This document shows, piece after piece, positions 7,117 to 14,475 of a stretch of DNA of 15,068 bases; the first letter of the stretch is position 1, and the number at the start of each line of letters is the position of its first letter. Both the position numbers and the translations under genes were made by a program. The notes beneath the pieces were generated by a model. The model was given only the letters and a program-made list of their open reading frames with translations, did not search any database and had not been told where the DNA came from. Source of the DNA: Ignavibacteria bacterium (GTDB taxonomy: Bacteria > Bacteroidota > Ignavibacteria > Tepidaquicellales > Tepidaquicellaceae); the NCBI GenBank assembly GCA_018058125.1, contig JAGPCH010000007.1, positions 1 through 15,068 on the forward strand. The letters are read 5' to 3'.

Positions 7117-10100
7117 ATGAATATTTCAAAAATAGCAGTAAATAACAGCGTTACGGTCTACATTCTAATTGTGATTATTATTCTATTCGGAGCATTTTCC
7201 TACAATGCAATTCCTAAAGAATCAGCGCCTTCTATCACTATTCCAAATATATTTGTTTCAACACTATATTTCGGTGTATCTCCCAAAGACATGGAAAATC
7301 TCGTGACACAGGAGATCGAGAAAGAAGTAAAAGGTATAAAGGATGTAAAGAAAGTGACATCGATATCACAGGAGAGTTTTTCTATGGTTAATATAGAATT
7401 TAATCCGGATGTGAAAATAGATGATGCGCTTCAGAAGGTCAGAGATAAGGTTGCTATTGCAAAGACCAAAATGCCTAACGATATAGAAGAACCATCAGTT
7501 ACAGAGATCAATTTATCTGAGCAACCGATGCTTTATGTAAATCTTTCCGGTGATCTTGGGCTTGCAGCATTAAAAGATTATGCTGATAAACTCAGTGATG
7601 AAATAGAAGTCATACCCGGAATTCTGAGTGCAGATGTAAAAGGAGGATTAGAAAGGGAAGTAAAAATTAATGTCGATGCTAACAGACTTAAGTATTACAA
7701 TGTTACTTTTAATGATATAATAAACAAGATAGGATTTGAGAATCAAAGTATTCCGGGTGGAAGTGTAGATCTCAGAAATCAGAATTATCTTGTCAGAGTA
7801 CCGGGACAATATGAAGATCCTGAATTGATAAGAGATATCGTTGTAAAATCAGAAAATGAAAAACCTATCTATATCAGAGATATAGCTCAGGTTATTTATG
7901 GATATAAAGAACGAACCACTCTGTCCCGTCAAAACGGCAGAGAAGCAGTTACTATTGTTATTAAAAAAAGAAGCGGTGAGAATATAATCAGAATAGCTGA
8001 AGATGTGAAAGAGCTTGTGAAAAAGAAAGAATCCCAGTTCCCTCCGGGACTTCAGGTAAATTTTACCGGTGATCAGTCCAAAAGCATTAAGAATACAGTA
8101 CATGAACTTGAAAACGGTATAATTACAGGTTTCTTGCTTGTGTGTCTGATACTTCTTGCTGCAATGGGATTGAAGAATGCTTTACTGGTTGCTACATCAA
8201 TCCCGTTTTCTTTTTTAATCTCTTTTGTTGTTCTTGGAATAATGGGTATAACAATGAATATTGTTGTTCTTTTCGGATTAATTCTTGTGCTTGGAATTAT
8301 TGTCGATGACGCAATTGTAGTTACGGAAAATATTTATCGTTTGCAGGAAACAGAAGGCTATAATCCTCATGATGCTGCAATTGAAGGACCCCGTGAAGTT
8401 CAATTCCCGGTTACCATTGCAACATTTACAATAATTTCTTCTTTCGCTCCGTTATTATTCTTTCCTGGAATTGTAGGAGAGTTTATGAAATATCTTCCGA
8501 TCACTCTGATTGTTTGTTTGTTCTCTTCATTATTTGTTGCTCTTATAATTAATCCCGTTCTCGCTTCCAAGTTTATAAATTTTAAAGAAGACAGAGCTAA
8601 GCATGAAAGCAAGACTAAGTGGTATAATATTATTAACAGGTTTCACTTATGGTTTGACAGATTATTTATAAGAATTGTGAACAATTATGAGAAAGTGTTA
8701 AGGAAAGCTGTAAGGCATAAAGTAATTACGATCGGAGGAACTGTAGCTTTGTTAATTATTGTGTTCGTTGTATATGGAAATTTTAACAATGGAATAGAAT
8801 TCTTTCCGGAAGTCGAACCACAGCAGGCTTACATATATGTGAATATGCCAATCGGTACAAATTTGGATAAATCAAATGAAGTTACTTCTGTTATCGAACA
8901 AAAACTTCCTCCGTTTGAAGATCTTGAATATTTCTTAACAAATGTCGGATCGGAAATAGGTTCCGGATTCGGAGGGGATGTGTCAAACAAGAGTACGATC
9001 TCATTAAGCTTTTTTGATAAAGCTGACAGAAAGCAGAGTTCTTTTAAAACAATGGACGAGATAAGAGATGCCATTGAAAATATTACAACTGCTGATGTCA
9101 GAATTATGAAACAATCCGGAGGTCCGCCTACCGGACCGCCGGTGAATATTGAAATATCAGGTGATGATTTTCAGCAGCTAGGAAGATTATCGGATGAAGT
9201 TAAAAGAAAGATTGTGGATATCCCGGGAATGAAGGATCTTAAAGATGATTTTGATGAAGCCAGACCTGAAGTAAAAATAATTATTGACAGAGAAAAAGCG
9301 GCTCTCTACAGTCTGAATACTACTACTATTGCATCTACTGTCAGAACAGCCATTAACGGTACTGTAGCGAGTAAATACAGACTTTCTGATAAAGAGTATG
9401 ATATTACAGTAAGACTTGATTCTAATCAGAGAGAAGATGTTGCAGCAATTGAAAATATTTATATTCCCGGTAAAGATGGCGCAAAAATTCCGCTAACTTC
9501 CGTAGCGAAAATAGAATTTTCAGGAGGACTGGGCGCAATTAACAGGAAAGATATGAAGAGAGTAGTGACGGTTTCCGCAAATGCTGAAGGAAGATTAGGT
9601 AATGAAGTCTTAATGGATGTTAAAGAAAAACTTAAGGATCTGAATTTTCCGGCAGGATATAATATTATTTATACAGGGGAACAGGAAGATCAACAGGAGT
9701 CTCAGGCGTTTCTCGGAAATGCTTTCCTAGTATCACTTTTACTTGTATTCTTTTTTCTTGTAATTGAGTTTAATTCGGTTACTTCTCCGGTTATCATAAT
9801 GATTACCGTAGTTCTGTCATTACTTGGAGTATTGCTCGGTTTACTTATTACTCAGACACCATTTGGAATAATAATGACAGGTATTGGAGTAATTGCGCTG
9901 GCGGGAATTGTTGTGAGAAATGCTATCATATTACTTGATTTTCAGGTAGAGCTTGAGAAAAGAGGTTTAAGCAGAGAAGAATCGGTAATACAGTCAGGAA
10001 TGGTAAGATTAAGACCTGTTTTTCTTACAGCCGCAGCAACCATTCTCGGACTTGTACCTCTTACTACCGGTGTTGATTTTGACTGGAGAACTTTTTCATG

Positions 10101-10293
10101 GGTCATAGGCGGGCAGAATACTGCTTTCTGGAGGCCAATGGGTGTTGCGATTATTTTTGGTCTATCGGTTGCAACTTTCTTAACTCTTGTTGTTGTGCCA
10201 ACTATTTTTCTAGCAGTGAATGAATTTCTTGACAGGTTTAAGAAAAAGAAATCGTCTGTTGCTGAATCTGAAATTCTTATTCAGGGAGAATAA
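7117..10293 (+). CDS. RND efflux permease, AcrB/HAE1-like
   Basis: A proton-driven inner-membrane pump of 1058 residues, normal for hydrophobe/amphiphile RND permeases. The N-terminus MNISKIAVNNSVTVYILIVI is TM1. Periplasmic porter regions follow (e.g. FPNDxx-like KTKMPNDIEEPSVTE), then TM2-6 with GIIVDDAIVVTENIYR; Asp397 and Asp398 correspond to AcrB Asp407/408. The second half repeats the layout. In TM10, GIVVRNAIILLDF places Arg934 where AcrB has Lys940. In TM11, RLRPVFLT (964-971) keeps the Arg and Thr equivalent to AcrB R971/T978. The TM11-12 loop (~983-1008) is long and holds three Trp. Absence of a Met-rich metal pathway and overall pattern suggest an organic-substrate (HAE1-like) rather than a heavy-metal (CusA/CzcA) pump; substrate remains unknown. 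Last gene of the unit, followed at 10317 by a strong terminator. Confidence 0.95.
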   Translation: MNISKIAVNNSVTVYILIVIIILFGAFSYNAIPKESAPSITIPNIFVSTLYFGVSPKDMENLVTQEIEKEVKGIKDVKKVTSISQESFSMVNIEFNPDVKIDDALQKVRDKVAIAKTKMPNDIEEPSVTEINLSEQPMLYVNLSGDLGLAALKDYADKLSDEIEVIPGILSADVKGGLEREVKINVDANRLKYYNVTFNDIINKIGFENQSIPGGSVDLRNQNYLVRVPGQYEDPELIRDIVVKSENEKPIYIRDIAQVIYGYKERTTLSRQNGREAVTIVIKKRSGENIIRIAEDVKELVKKKESQFPPGLQVNFTGDQSKSIKNTVHELENGIITGFLLVCLILLAAMGLKNALLVATSIPFSFLISFVVLGIMGITMNIVVLFGLILVLGIIVDDAIVVTENIYRLQETEGYNPHDAAIEGPREVQFPVTIATFTIISSFAPLLFFPGIVGEFMKYLPITLIVCLFSSLFVALIINPVLASKFINFKEDRAKHESKTKWYNIINRFHLWFDRLFIRIVNNYEKVLRKAVRHKVITIGGTVALLIIVFVVYGNFNNGIEFFPEVEPQQAYIYVNMPIGTNLDKSNEVTSVIEQKLPPFEDLEYFLTNVGSEIGSGFGGDVSNKSTISLSFFDKADRKQSSFKTMDEIRDAIENITTADVRIMKQSGGPPTGPPVNIEISGDDFQQLGRLSDEVKRKIVDIPGMKDLKDDFDEARPEVKIIIDREKAALYSLNTTTIASTVRTAINGTVASKYRLSDKEYDITVRLDSNQREDVAAIENIYIPGKDGAKIPLTSVAKIEFSGGLGAINRKDMKRVVTVSANAEGRLGNEVLMDVKEKLKDLNFPAGYNIIYTGEQEDQQESQAFLGNAFLVSLLLVFFFLVIEFNSVTSPVIIMITVVLSLLGVLLGLLITQTPFGIIMTGIGVIALAGIVVRNAIILLDFQVELEKRGLSREESVIQSGMVRLRPVFLTAAATILGLVPLTTGVDFDWRTFSWVIGGQNTAFWRPMGVAIIFGLSVATFLTLVVVPTIFLAVNEFLDRFKKKKSSVAESEILIQGE

Positions 10294-10316
10294 GTTTTAA
10301 CGTTTTGATTTAATTT

Positions 10317-10349
10317 AAGCTCTGATATTAATTTATCAGAGCTTTTTTT
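10317..10349 (+). terminator. Rho-independent terminator of the efflux operon
   Basis: A perfect 11-bp stem, AAGCTCTGATA (10317-10327) with TATCAGAGCTT (10334-10344), closes a 6-nt loop and is followed by a run of seven T. It starts 23 nt after the permease stop codon and closes the regulator/TolC/adaptor/permease unit. Confidence 0.9.
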
Positions 10350-10351
10350 AT

Positions 10352-10379
10352 TTGGCGGATAGCCGGTATCTGATACAAT
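10352..10379 (+). promoter_or_regulatory. Possible sigma70-like promoter for the lipoprotein gene
   Basis: TTGGCG (10352-10357), a 16-nt spacer and TACAAT (10374-10379) resemble a -35/-10 pair. They follow the efflux terminator directly and lie 68 nt before the ATG at 10448. A promoter is expected here because the terminator isolates the downstream gene. Promoter consensus in this lineage is uncertain, so confidence is low. Confidence 0.25.
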
Positions 10380-10447
10380 ATTTAGATTATTTATTATGAT
10401 GATTCTAAAAGTTATTTTAGGGCAGCTCAAAATTAAACAATGAGAAA

Positions 10448-11740
10448 ATGAAACGATCTGTTATCTGTTTTTGCCTGTTAATATTTACCTCGACGATTTT
10501 TACTTCTTGTAATCCAATGAAAAAAAATGTAATGAAAGATAAAGCTGACAATATTTCAGAATTTCTGATTGCGGAATCGGATGGTGAATATTTTCTGATA
10601 TCAAAAGAAGAGATTTTTCAGGCGACATCAAAATCGGATAATAACGGTATCAGGCAAATTACAGGATTTACAGAATACAGACTGTCAGCTTATGACCTTA
10701 ATTCTGCACAGTTGATAAAGAGAATCGAATTTGGTGACAGGAAGACAGGTGAGTGTAAATTACTCGGATATACTAAAGGACTTCTATGGTATAAGAGCGT
10801 CGATCCGGTTTTGGGATTTCATGCAAGAGATCCTAAGACGCTTGATGTAATAATCACTCAGGATATGATCACAGAAGTAAATCCTTTTCTCAAAGGAAAT
10901 CTGAGTCAGCCTGAGTGGAACAGCATAAGAAATTATTATGGGTTTAATTCTCAGAAAAACATGCCTGTTGTATCGGATAATTCGGGCTTTCTTTTTACAA
11001 TAGATCCGGTATCGCTTAAAGCTGAAAAGACTGATGAAAGACTTGAGGAATATAAATATGACAACAGTTGTCTGTCTTCATCAGTTAAGATATCTCCAAA
11101 TGTTAATTTATCATTAAAAGGAAGTCCGAGAAATTATCCGGAATTATCCGGCAGGGAATTTAAAGACATCTCGTTTCTGAAAGGGGAGATCATAGAGAGT
11201 TCTGTTCTGATAGATCCGTCAGTATCCTCGAAAGAATTTTTAGCACCATTATATAAAGAGATCAGAGAATATGAACTACAGATAGATTCAATTAAAAAGC
11301 TAATAAATAACAACACAGCTAATACAAAGTTTGCCGAAAGAAATATTCAGAATCTCGAAAGAAAGATCAGTCATGCAAATGATAAAATTAAGAGAGAATC
11401 CGGAAAAGAAAGTTTTTCATTGGTGACTGATGACGGATGTATTTTTATATACAGTCAGACTGATGTTACCGATCAGTCTAAAGTTTTAATTAGTAAGATC
11501 AAAATTAAAGATGAATCAGGAATGACACAGATATGGCAAAGCGAGCTTGGTAATATTTTTGTAGATCCTGAAAAGGGAATGGACAGATCATCATTCGACG
11601 TAGTATTTTCAAAAGGTAATCCGGATTTCAGAACAAAGAGGGCAGTAATGGGAGATGGAAAACTTGTGATTATGTCAATGCTGCGGGCTGTTTGCATAGA
11701 TGTAGATACAGGGAAGATATTATGGGAAATTGATCTGTGA
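10448..11740 (+). CDS. Uncharacterised lipoprotein, PQQ-repeat-like with internal coiled coil
   Basis: I do not recognise this 430-residue protein with certainty. Residues 1-21 are a lipoprotein-type signal (MKRSVICFCLLIFTSTIFTSC); Cys21 is the likely lipidation site, though the -3 position is Phe rather than Leu. The mature part is polar and beta-rich. Repeats resemble propeller blades: AYDLNSAQLIKRIEF (81-95), FHARDPKTLDVI (124-135), FTIDPVSLKAEK (183-194) and a final VCIDVDTGKILWEIDL (415-430), the last close to a PQQ/quinoprotein-like strand. Residues ~264-318 are charged and heptad-like (REYELQIDSIKKLI, then NIQNLERKISHANDKIKR) and probably form a coiled-coil hairpin inserted between beta segments. 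It may be related to PA2928-type lipoproteins, a guess from layout only. It stands alone between a terminator and the convergent atp cluster. A three-codon ORF (ATG at 10440, TGA 10449-10451) overlaps its start. Confidence 0.8.
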   Translation: MKRSVICFCLLIFTSTIFTSCNPMKKNVMKDKADNISEFLIAESDGEYFLISKEEIFQATSKSDNNGIRQITGFTEYRLSAYDLNSAQLIKRIEFGDRKTGECKLLGYTKGLLWYKSVDPVLGFHARDPKTLDVIITQDMITEVNPFLKGNLSQPEWNSIRNYYGFNSQKNMPVVSDNSGFLFTIDPVSLKAEKTDERLEEYKYDNSCLSSSVKISPNVNLSLKGSPRNYPELSGREFKDISFLKGEIIESSVLIDPSVSSKEFLAPLYKEIREYELQIDSIKKLINNNTANTKFAERNIQNLERKISHANDKIKRESGKESFSLVTDDGCIFIYSQTDVTDQSKVLISKIKIKDESGMTQIWQSELGNIFVDPEKGMDRSSFDVVFSKGNPDFRTKRAVMGDGKLVIMSMLRAVCIDVDTGKILWEIDL

Positions 11741-11764
11741 TTTTTCAGGTAATTTATTTTTTAC

Positions 11765-11795
11765 AAATAAAAAACGGGGAATGAAACATTCCCCG
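11765..11795 (-). terminator. Terminator of the atp cluster
   Basis: A perfect 9-bp stem, CGGGGAATG (11775-11783) with CATTCCCCG (11787-11795), closes a 3-nt loop. Read on the minus strand it is followed by a T-rich tract (TTTTTTATTT), so it ends leftward transcription 32 nt after the atpG stop. On the plus strand the following bases (ACTTATTATA) are a poor T-run, so it may only weakly terminate the convergent lipoprotein transcript. Confidence 0.88.
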
Positions 11796-11827
11796 ACTTA
11801 TTATATAAAACAAATTTCTTTGATTAA

Positions 11828-12712
11828 CTATGCATCTTTCAAAGCTTCAGCTCCGCCGACGATCTCTAGAATCTCTTTGGTAATTGCAGCCTGTCGCGCC
11901 TGATTGTAGGAAAGTTCAAGTTCTGAAAGAAGATCCGAAGCATTCTTTGTAGCAGTTTCCATCGCAGTCATTCGCGCTGCCTGTTCTGCAGCATTTGATT
12001 CCAGTAATACCTTCCAGAAGTGTATTCTGTATTGCTTTGGAATAAGTACTTTCAAAATATCCACTGCATTCGGTTCAAATATATAATCAGTATTTTTCGT
12101 CTTCTTCTCATTTTTGTCGATATTGTTCAAAACATCTGCTGATTTCTTTAAAGGAAGGAATTGCTCCATTGCAGTTTCCTGCTTCACAACTGAGATGAAC
12201 TTAGAATACACAATATCAACTCCGTCGTACAGTTTCTTTTCATAGCCATCAATAATATTGTTTACTATGTCGTTGGATAATTCAAGTGTAAGGTCATTAA
12301 AAAGGTTTACATATGTTTTTATCACATTTACATCTTTTTTCCTGAATGCATCAGTGCATTTTCTACCAACAGTAATGACTTTTGTATCGGGTCCGAGAGA
12401 GTTTATGTAATTTGAAGCATATCGGATAATGTTTGTATTAAAAGAACCGGCAAGCCCTCTGTCTGAAGATACTACAACAACCAATCTGTTTTTTACTTCA
12501 CGCTGAGACATTATCTTATCTGCTTCTTCACCGGCTGCTTCTACAAGCTGAGCTAGTAATTCATTGATCTTCTGTGCATATGGTCTCATAGTGACGATTC
12601 TTTCCTGCGCTCTTCTGAACTTAGCAGAAGCCACCATCTTCATTGCTTTGGTGATCTTCTGAGTTCCTTTTACACCGCCTATCCTGACTTTTAATTCTTT
12701 TAGTGTAGCCAA
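11828..12712 (-). CDS. atpG: F1Fo ATP synthase, F1 gamma subunit
   Basis: Central rotor shaft of F1, coupling proton flow in Fo to the alpha3beta3 catalytic head; 294 residues, a normal size. The conserved N-terminus (MATLKELKVRIGGVKGTQKI then TKAMKMVASAKFRRAQ) and C-terminus (AAEQAARMTAMETATKNASD, then SYNQARQAAITKEILEIVGG) form the family's antiparallel coiled coil. The middle is the Rossmann-like domain (VVVVSSDRGLAGSFNTN). A lysine-rich stretch around NKNEKKTKNTD-like residues ~197-207 is variable in the family. The start codon is TTG at 12712: it gives the conserved N-terminus, and no in-frame ATG could replace it without losing that. No Shine-Dalgarno sequence precedes it; instead a four-unit heptamer repeat lies 7 nt upstream. 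It is the last gene of the cluster and is followed by a terminator, so atpD and atpC are encoded elsewhere. Confidence 0.96.
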   Translation of the reverse strand: MATLKELKVRIGGVKGTQKITKAMKMVASAKFRRAQERIVTMRPYAQKINELLAQLVEAAGEEADKIMSQREVKNRLVVVVSSDRGLAGSFNTNIIRYASNYINSLGPDTKVITVGRKCTDAFRKKDVNVIKTYVNLFNDLTLELSNDIVNNIIDGYEKKLYDGVDIVYSKFISVVKQETAMEQFLPLKKSADVLNNIDKNEKKTKNTDYIFEPNAVDILKVLIPKQYRIHFWKVLLESNAAEQAARMTAMETATKNASDLLSELELSYNQARQAAITKEILEIVGGAEALKDA

Positions 12713-12719
12713 TTTTCTA

Positions 12720-12747
12720 GTTAATAGTTAGTAGTTAATAGTTAGTA
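12720..12747. repeat. Heptamer tandem repeat (4 units) before atpG
   Basis: On the plus strand GTTAATA-GTTAGTA is present twice in perfect tandem: two 14-bp copies, or four GTTARTA heptamers. On the atp strand this reads TACTAAC/TATTAAC and ends 7 nt before the TTG start of atpG, within the 115-nt atpA-atpG spacer. Confidence 0.9.
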
Positions 12748-12827
12748 ATTCCCATGTTCATAATCCGGCAAAAATACAAAGTACAAATCTGATCTATATA
12801 TTGAAAATGCTTACTGTGAGCAATTTT

Positions 12828-14351
12828 TTAAACAGTAATGGATGACTTAAACTTTTCAGAAAAATCTTTCAAAACAGTATTTAATTTTTCAGTATTCTCT
12901 GCTGTAAGATCTTTAGTTTCTCTTATGCTTGTAAGAATATCAGCATGCAGGTTTTCAACCTGTGAGAATAATTCTTCCTGATACCTCTGAATGTTCGGTA
13001 CAGGAATTTCATCCAGATAACCTTTGGCAGCTGCATAAATTATCACTACCTGGTTTTCAACCGGCATTGGCGAATATTGCTTCTGCTTTAATATCTCGAT
13101 AAGTCTTTCACCTCTTCTCAGCTGCTGCATGGTAGCTTTATCAAGATCAGAACCGAATCTTGAGAAAGCTTCAAGCTCTCTGTACTGAGCAAGATCAAGT
13201 CTTAATGTACCGGCAATTTTTTTCATCGCTTTGATCTGCGCATTACCTCCCACCCTGGATACAGAGATACCTACGTCAATAGCAGGCCTGATACCCGAGT
13301 TGAACAAATTGGACTGAAGATAGATCTGACCGTCCGTAATTGAAATTACGTTTGTCGGAATGTAAGCTGACACGTCACCTGCTTGTGTTTCAATTATAGG
13401 CAAAGCTGTAAGACTGCCGCCGCCAAGATCATCGGAAAGTTTAGAAGCTCTCTCGAGCAATCTTGAGTGAAGATAGAAAACGTCTCCCGGATAAGCTTCT
13501 CTGCCCGGAGGTCTTCTTAATAACAATGAAACTTCTCTGTATGATGCTGCCTGTTTTGTAAGATCATCATAAACTACAAGTGCGTGTCTTCCCGAATCCC
13601 TGAAAAATTCACCAAGAGTAGCTCCTGCAAATGCTGCAATGTACTGAAGCGGGGCAGGATCAGAAGCAGTAGCCGCGATCACTGTCGTGAATTCCATTGC
13701 GCCTGCATCCTGAAGACTTTTTACAACCTGAGCAACGGTCGAACCTTTCTGACCGATAGCTACATATATACAATAAACTCCTTTGCCTTTCTGATTGATA
13801 ATCGCATCGATAGCAACAGCAGTTTTACCTGTCTGTCTGTCACCAATGATCAACTCTCTCTGACCTCTTCCAATCGGGATCATGGCATCTACAGCTTTGA
13901 TACCGGTTTGTAATGGTTCTTTTACCGGCTGTCTTTGAATAACACCAAGCGCTTTTCTTTCAAGAGGGGAGAATTTATCAGTATGGATCTCACCTTTACC
14001 GTCAATAGGCTGTCCGAGCGGATTGATTACCCTTCCGAGCATTTGCTCGCCGACAGGCATCGATGCAATTCTTCCGGTTCGTTTTACAAGGTCACCTTCT
14101 TTTACAAGTGATGACTCACCGAATAAAATACAACCTACGTTATCTTCTTCAAGGTTAAGCGCAATTCCAAACACATTGTTCGGGAATTCTATAAGCTCTC
14201 CGGCTTCGCACTTTGATAAACCGTAAACTCTAGCCACACCGTCACCTACGTATAAAACTGTTCCAACATCAAATACATCAACTTCTGTTTCGAATCCGGA
14301 TAATTGTTTTCTGAGTATCGCGGATATCTCATCTGATTTTACTTCTGCCAT
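12828..14351 (-). CDS. atpA: F1Fo ATP synthase, F1 alpha subunit
   Basis: Non-catalytic nucleotide-binding subunit of the F1 head; 507 residues, as usual. Domains: N-terminal beta-barrel (to ~95), nucleotide-binding domain with Walker A GDRQTGKT (170-177) and Walker B-like [10 protein letters not shown] (257-266), and C-terminal helical domain. The F1 alpha/beta signature [10 protein letters not shown] (356-365) and the arginine finger Arg366 in SRVGGNAQ are intact, so the protein should be functional. Start ATG 14351 gives [17 protein letters not shown], the normal N-terminus. It is preceded by AGGAG at 9 nt, the clearest Shine-Dalgarno sequence in the window. Upstream on the strand is atpH (122-nt spacer with octamer repeats); downstream is atpG (115-nt spacer). 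Confidence 0.98.
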   Translation of the reverse strand: MAEVKSDEISAILRKQLSGFETEVDVFDVGTVLYVGDGVARVYGLSKCEAGELIEFPNNVFGIALNLEEDNVGCILFGESSLVKEGDLVKRTGRIASMPVGEQMLGRVINPLGQPIDGKGEIHTDKFSPLERKALGVIQRQPVKEPLQTGIKAVDAMIPIGRGQRELIIGDRQTGKTAVAIDAIINQKGKGVYCIYVAIGQKGSTVAQVVKSLQDAGAMEFTTVIAATASDPAPLQYIAAFAGATLGEFFRDSGRHALVVYDDLTKQAASYREVSLLLRRPPGREAYPGDVFYLHSRLLERASKLSDDLGGGSLTALPIIETQAGDVSAYIPTNVISITDGQIYLQSNLFNSGIRPAIDVGISVSRVGGNAQIKAMKKIAGTLRLDLAQYRELEAFSRFGSDLDKATMQQLRRGERLIEILKQKQYSPMPVENQVVIIYAAAKGYLDEIPVPNIQRYQEELFSQVENLHADILTSIRETKDLTAENTEKLNTVLKDFSEKFKSSITV

Positions 14352-14360
14352 TTTTTATTT

Positions 14361-14365
14361 CTCCT
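14361..14365 (-). promoter_or_regulatory. Shine-Dalgarno sequence of atpA
   Basis: On the minus strand AGGAG lies 9 nt before the atpA ATG. It stands out because the other starts in the window have A/T-rich leaders with no recognisable Shine-Dalgarno sequence. Confidence 0.7.
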
Positions 14366-14392
14366 GAATGATTTAAACTTATTTTTAAAATT

Positions 14393-14408
14393 TTTTATTG
14401 CAATAAAA
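14393..14408. promoter_or_regulatory. 16-bp perfect palindrome in atpH-atpA spacer
   Basis: TTTTATTGCAATAAAA is a perfect 16-bp palindrome 42 nt upstream of the atpA ATG. With no loop it is more like a dimeric protein-binding site than a stable RNA hairpin. No regulator can be named from sequence. Confidence 0.4.
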
Positions 14409-14427
14409 CTTTATTACTCAATAACTA

Positions 14428-14475
14428 AATTAACCAATTATCCAATTAACCAATTAACCAATCAACCAATTAACT
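14428..14475. repeat. Octamer tandem repeat (6 units) after atpH
   Basis: Six contiguous AATTAACC units on the plus strand: three perfect (14428, 14444, 14452) and three with one mismatch each (AATTATCC at 14436, AATCAACC at 14460, AATTAACT at 14468). On the atp strand the unit reads GGTTAATT. The last unit overlaps the atpH stop codon (TAG, 14474-14476), and a degenerate AATAACTA continues on the other side. Confidence 0.9.

Noticed and set aside
10440..10451. Leader mini-ORF ATG AGA AAA TGA overlapping the lipoprotein start
   Set aside because: Three codons with no ribosome-binding signal; ATGA overlaps of this kind arise readily by chance.
12720..12747. TACTAAC string in the heptamer array as an intron branch point
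   Set aside because: It matches the yeast branch-point consensus, but this is a bacterial operon and atpA and atpG are both uninterrupted; coincidence.
12763..12770. TATTTTTG-like match on the minus strand to the Bacteroidota -7 consensus TAnnTTTG (near 12763-12775), as an atpG promoter
   Set aside because: No TTTG/TTG element at the right distance upstream, and such matches are frequent in AT-rich DNA.
12811..12838. TTACTGT...ACAGTAA inverted repeat overlapping the atpA stop codon
   Set aside because: Seven A/T-rich pairs with a 14-nt loop and no T-run after it on the minus strand, so not a credible terminator; probably chance.
13584..13913. Plus-strand open frame of 109 codons inside atpA
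   Set aside because: It is antisense to the most conserved part of atpA (Walker A to Walker B region); composition is Ser/Arg-rich shadow coding with no recognisable domain.
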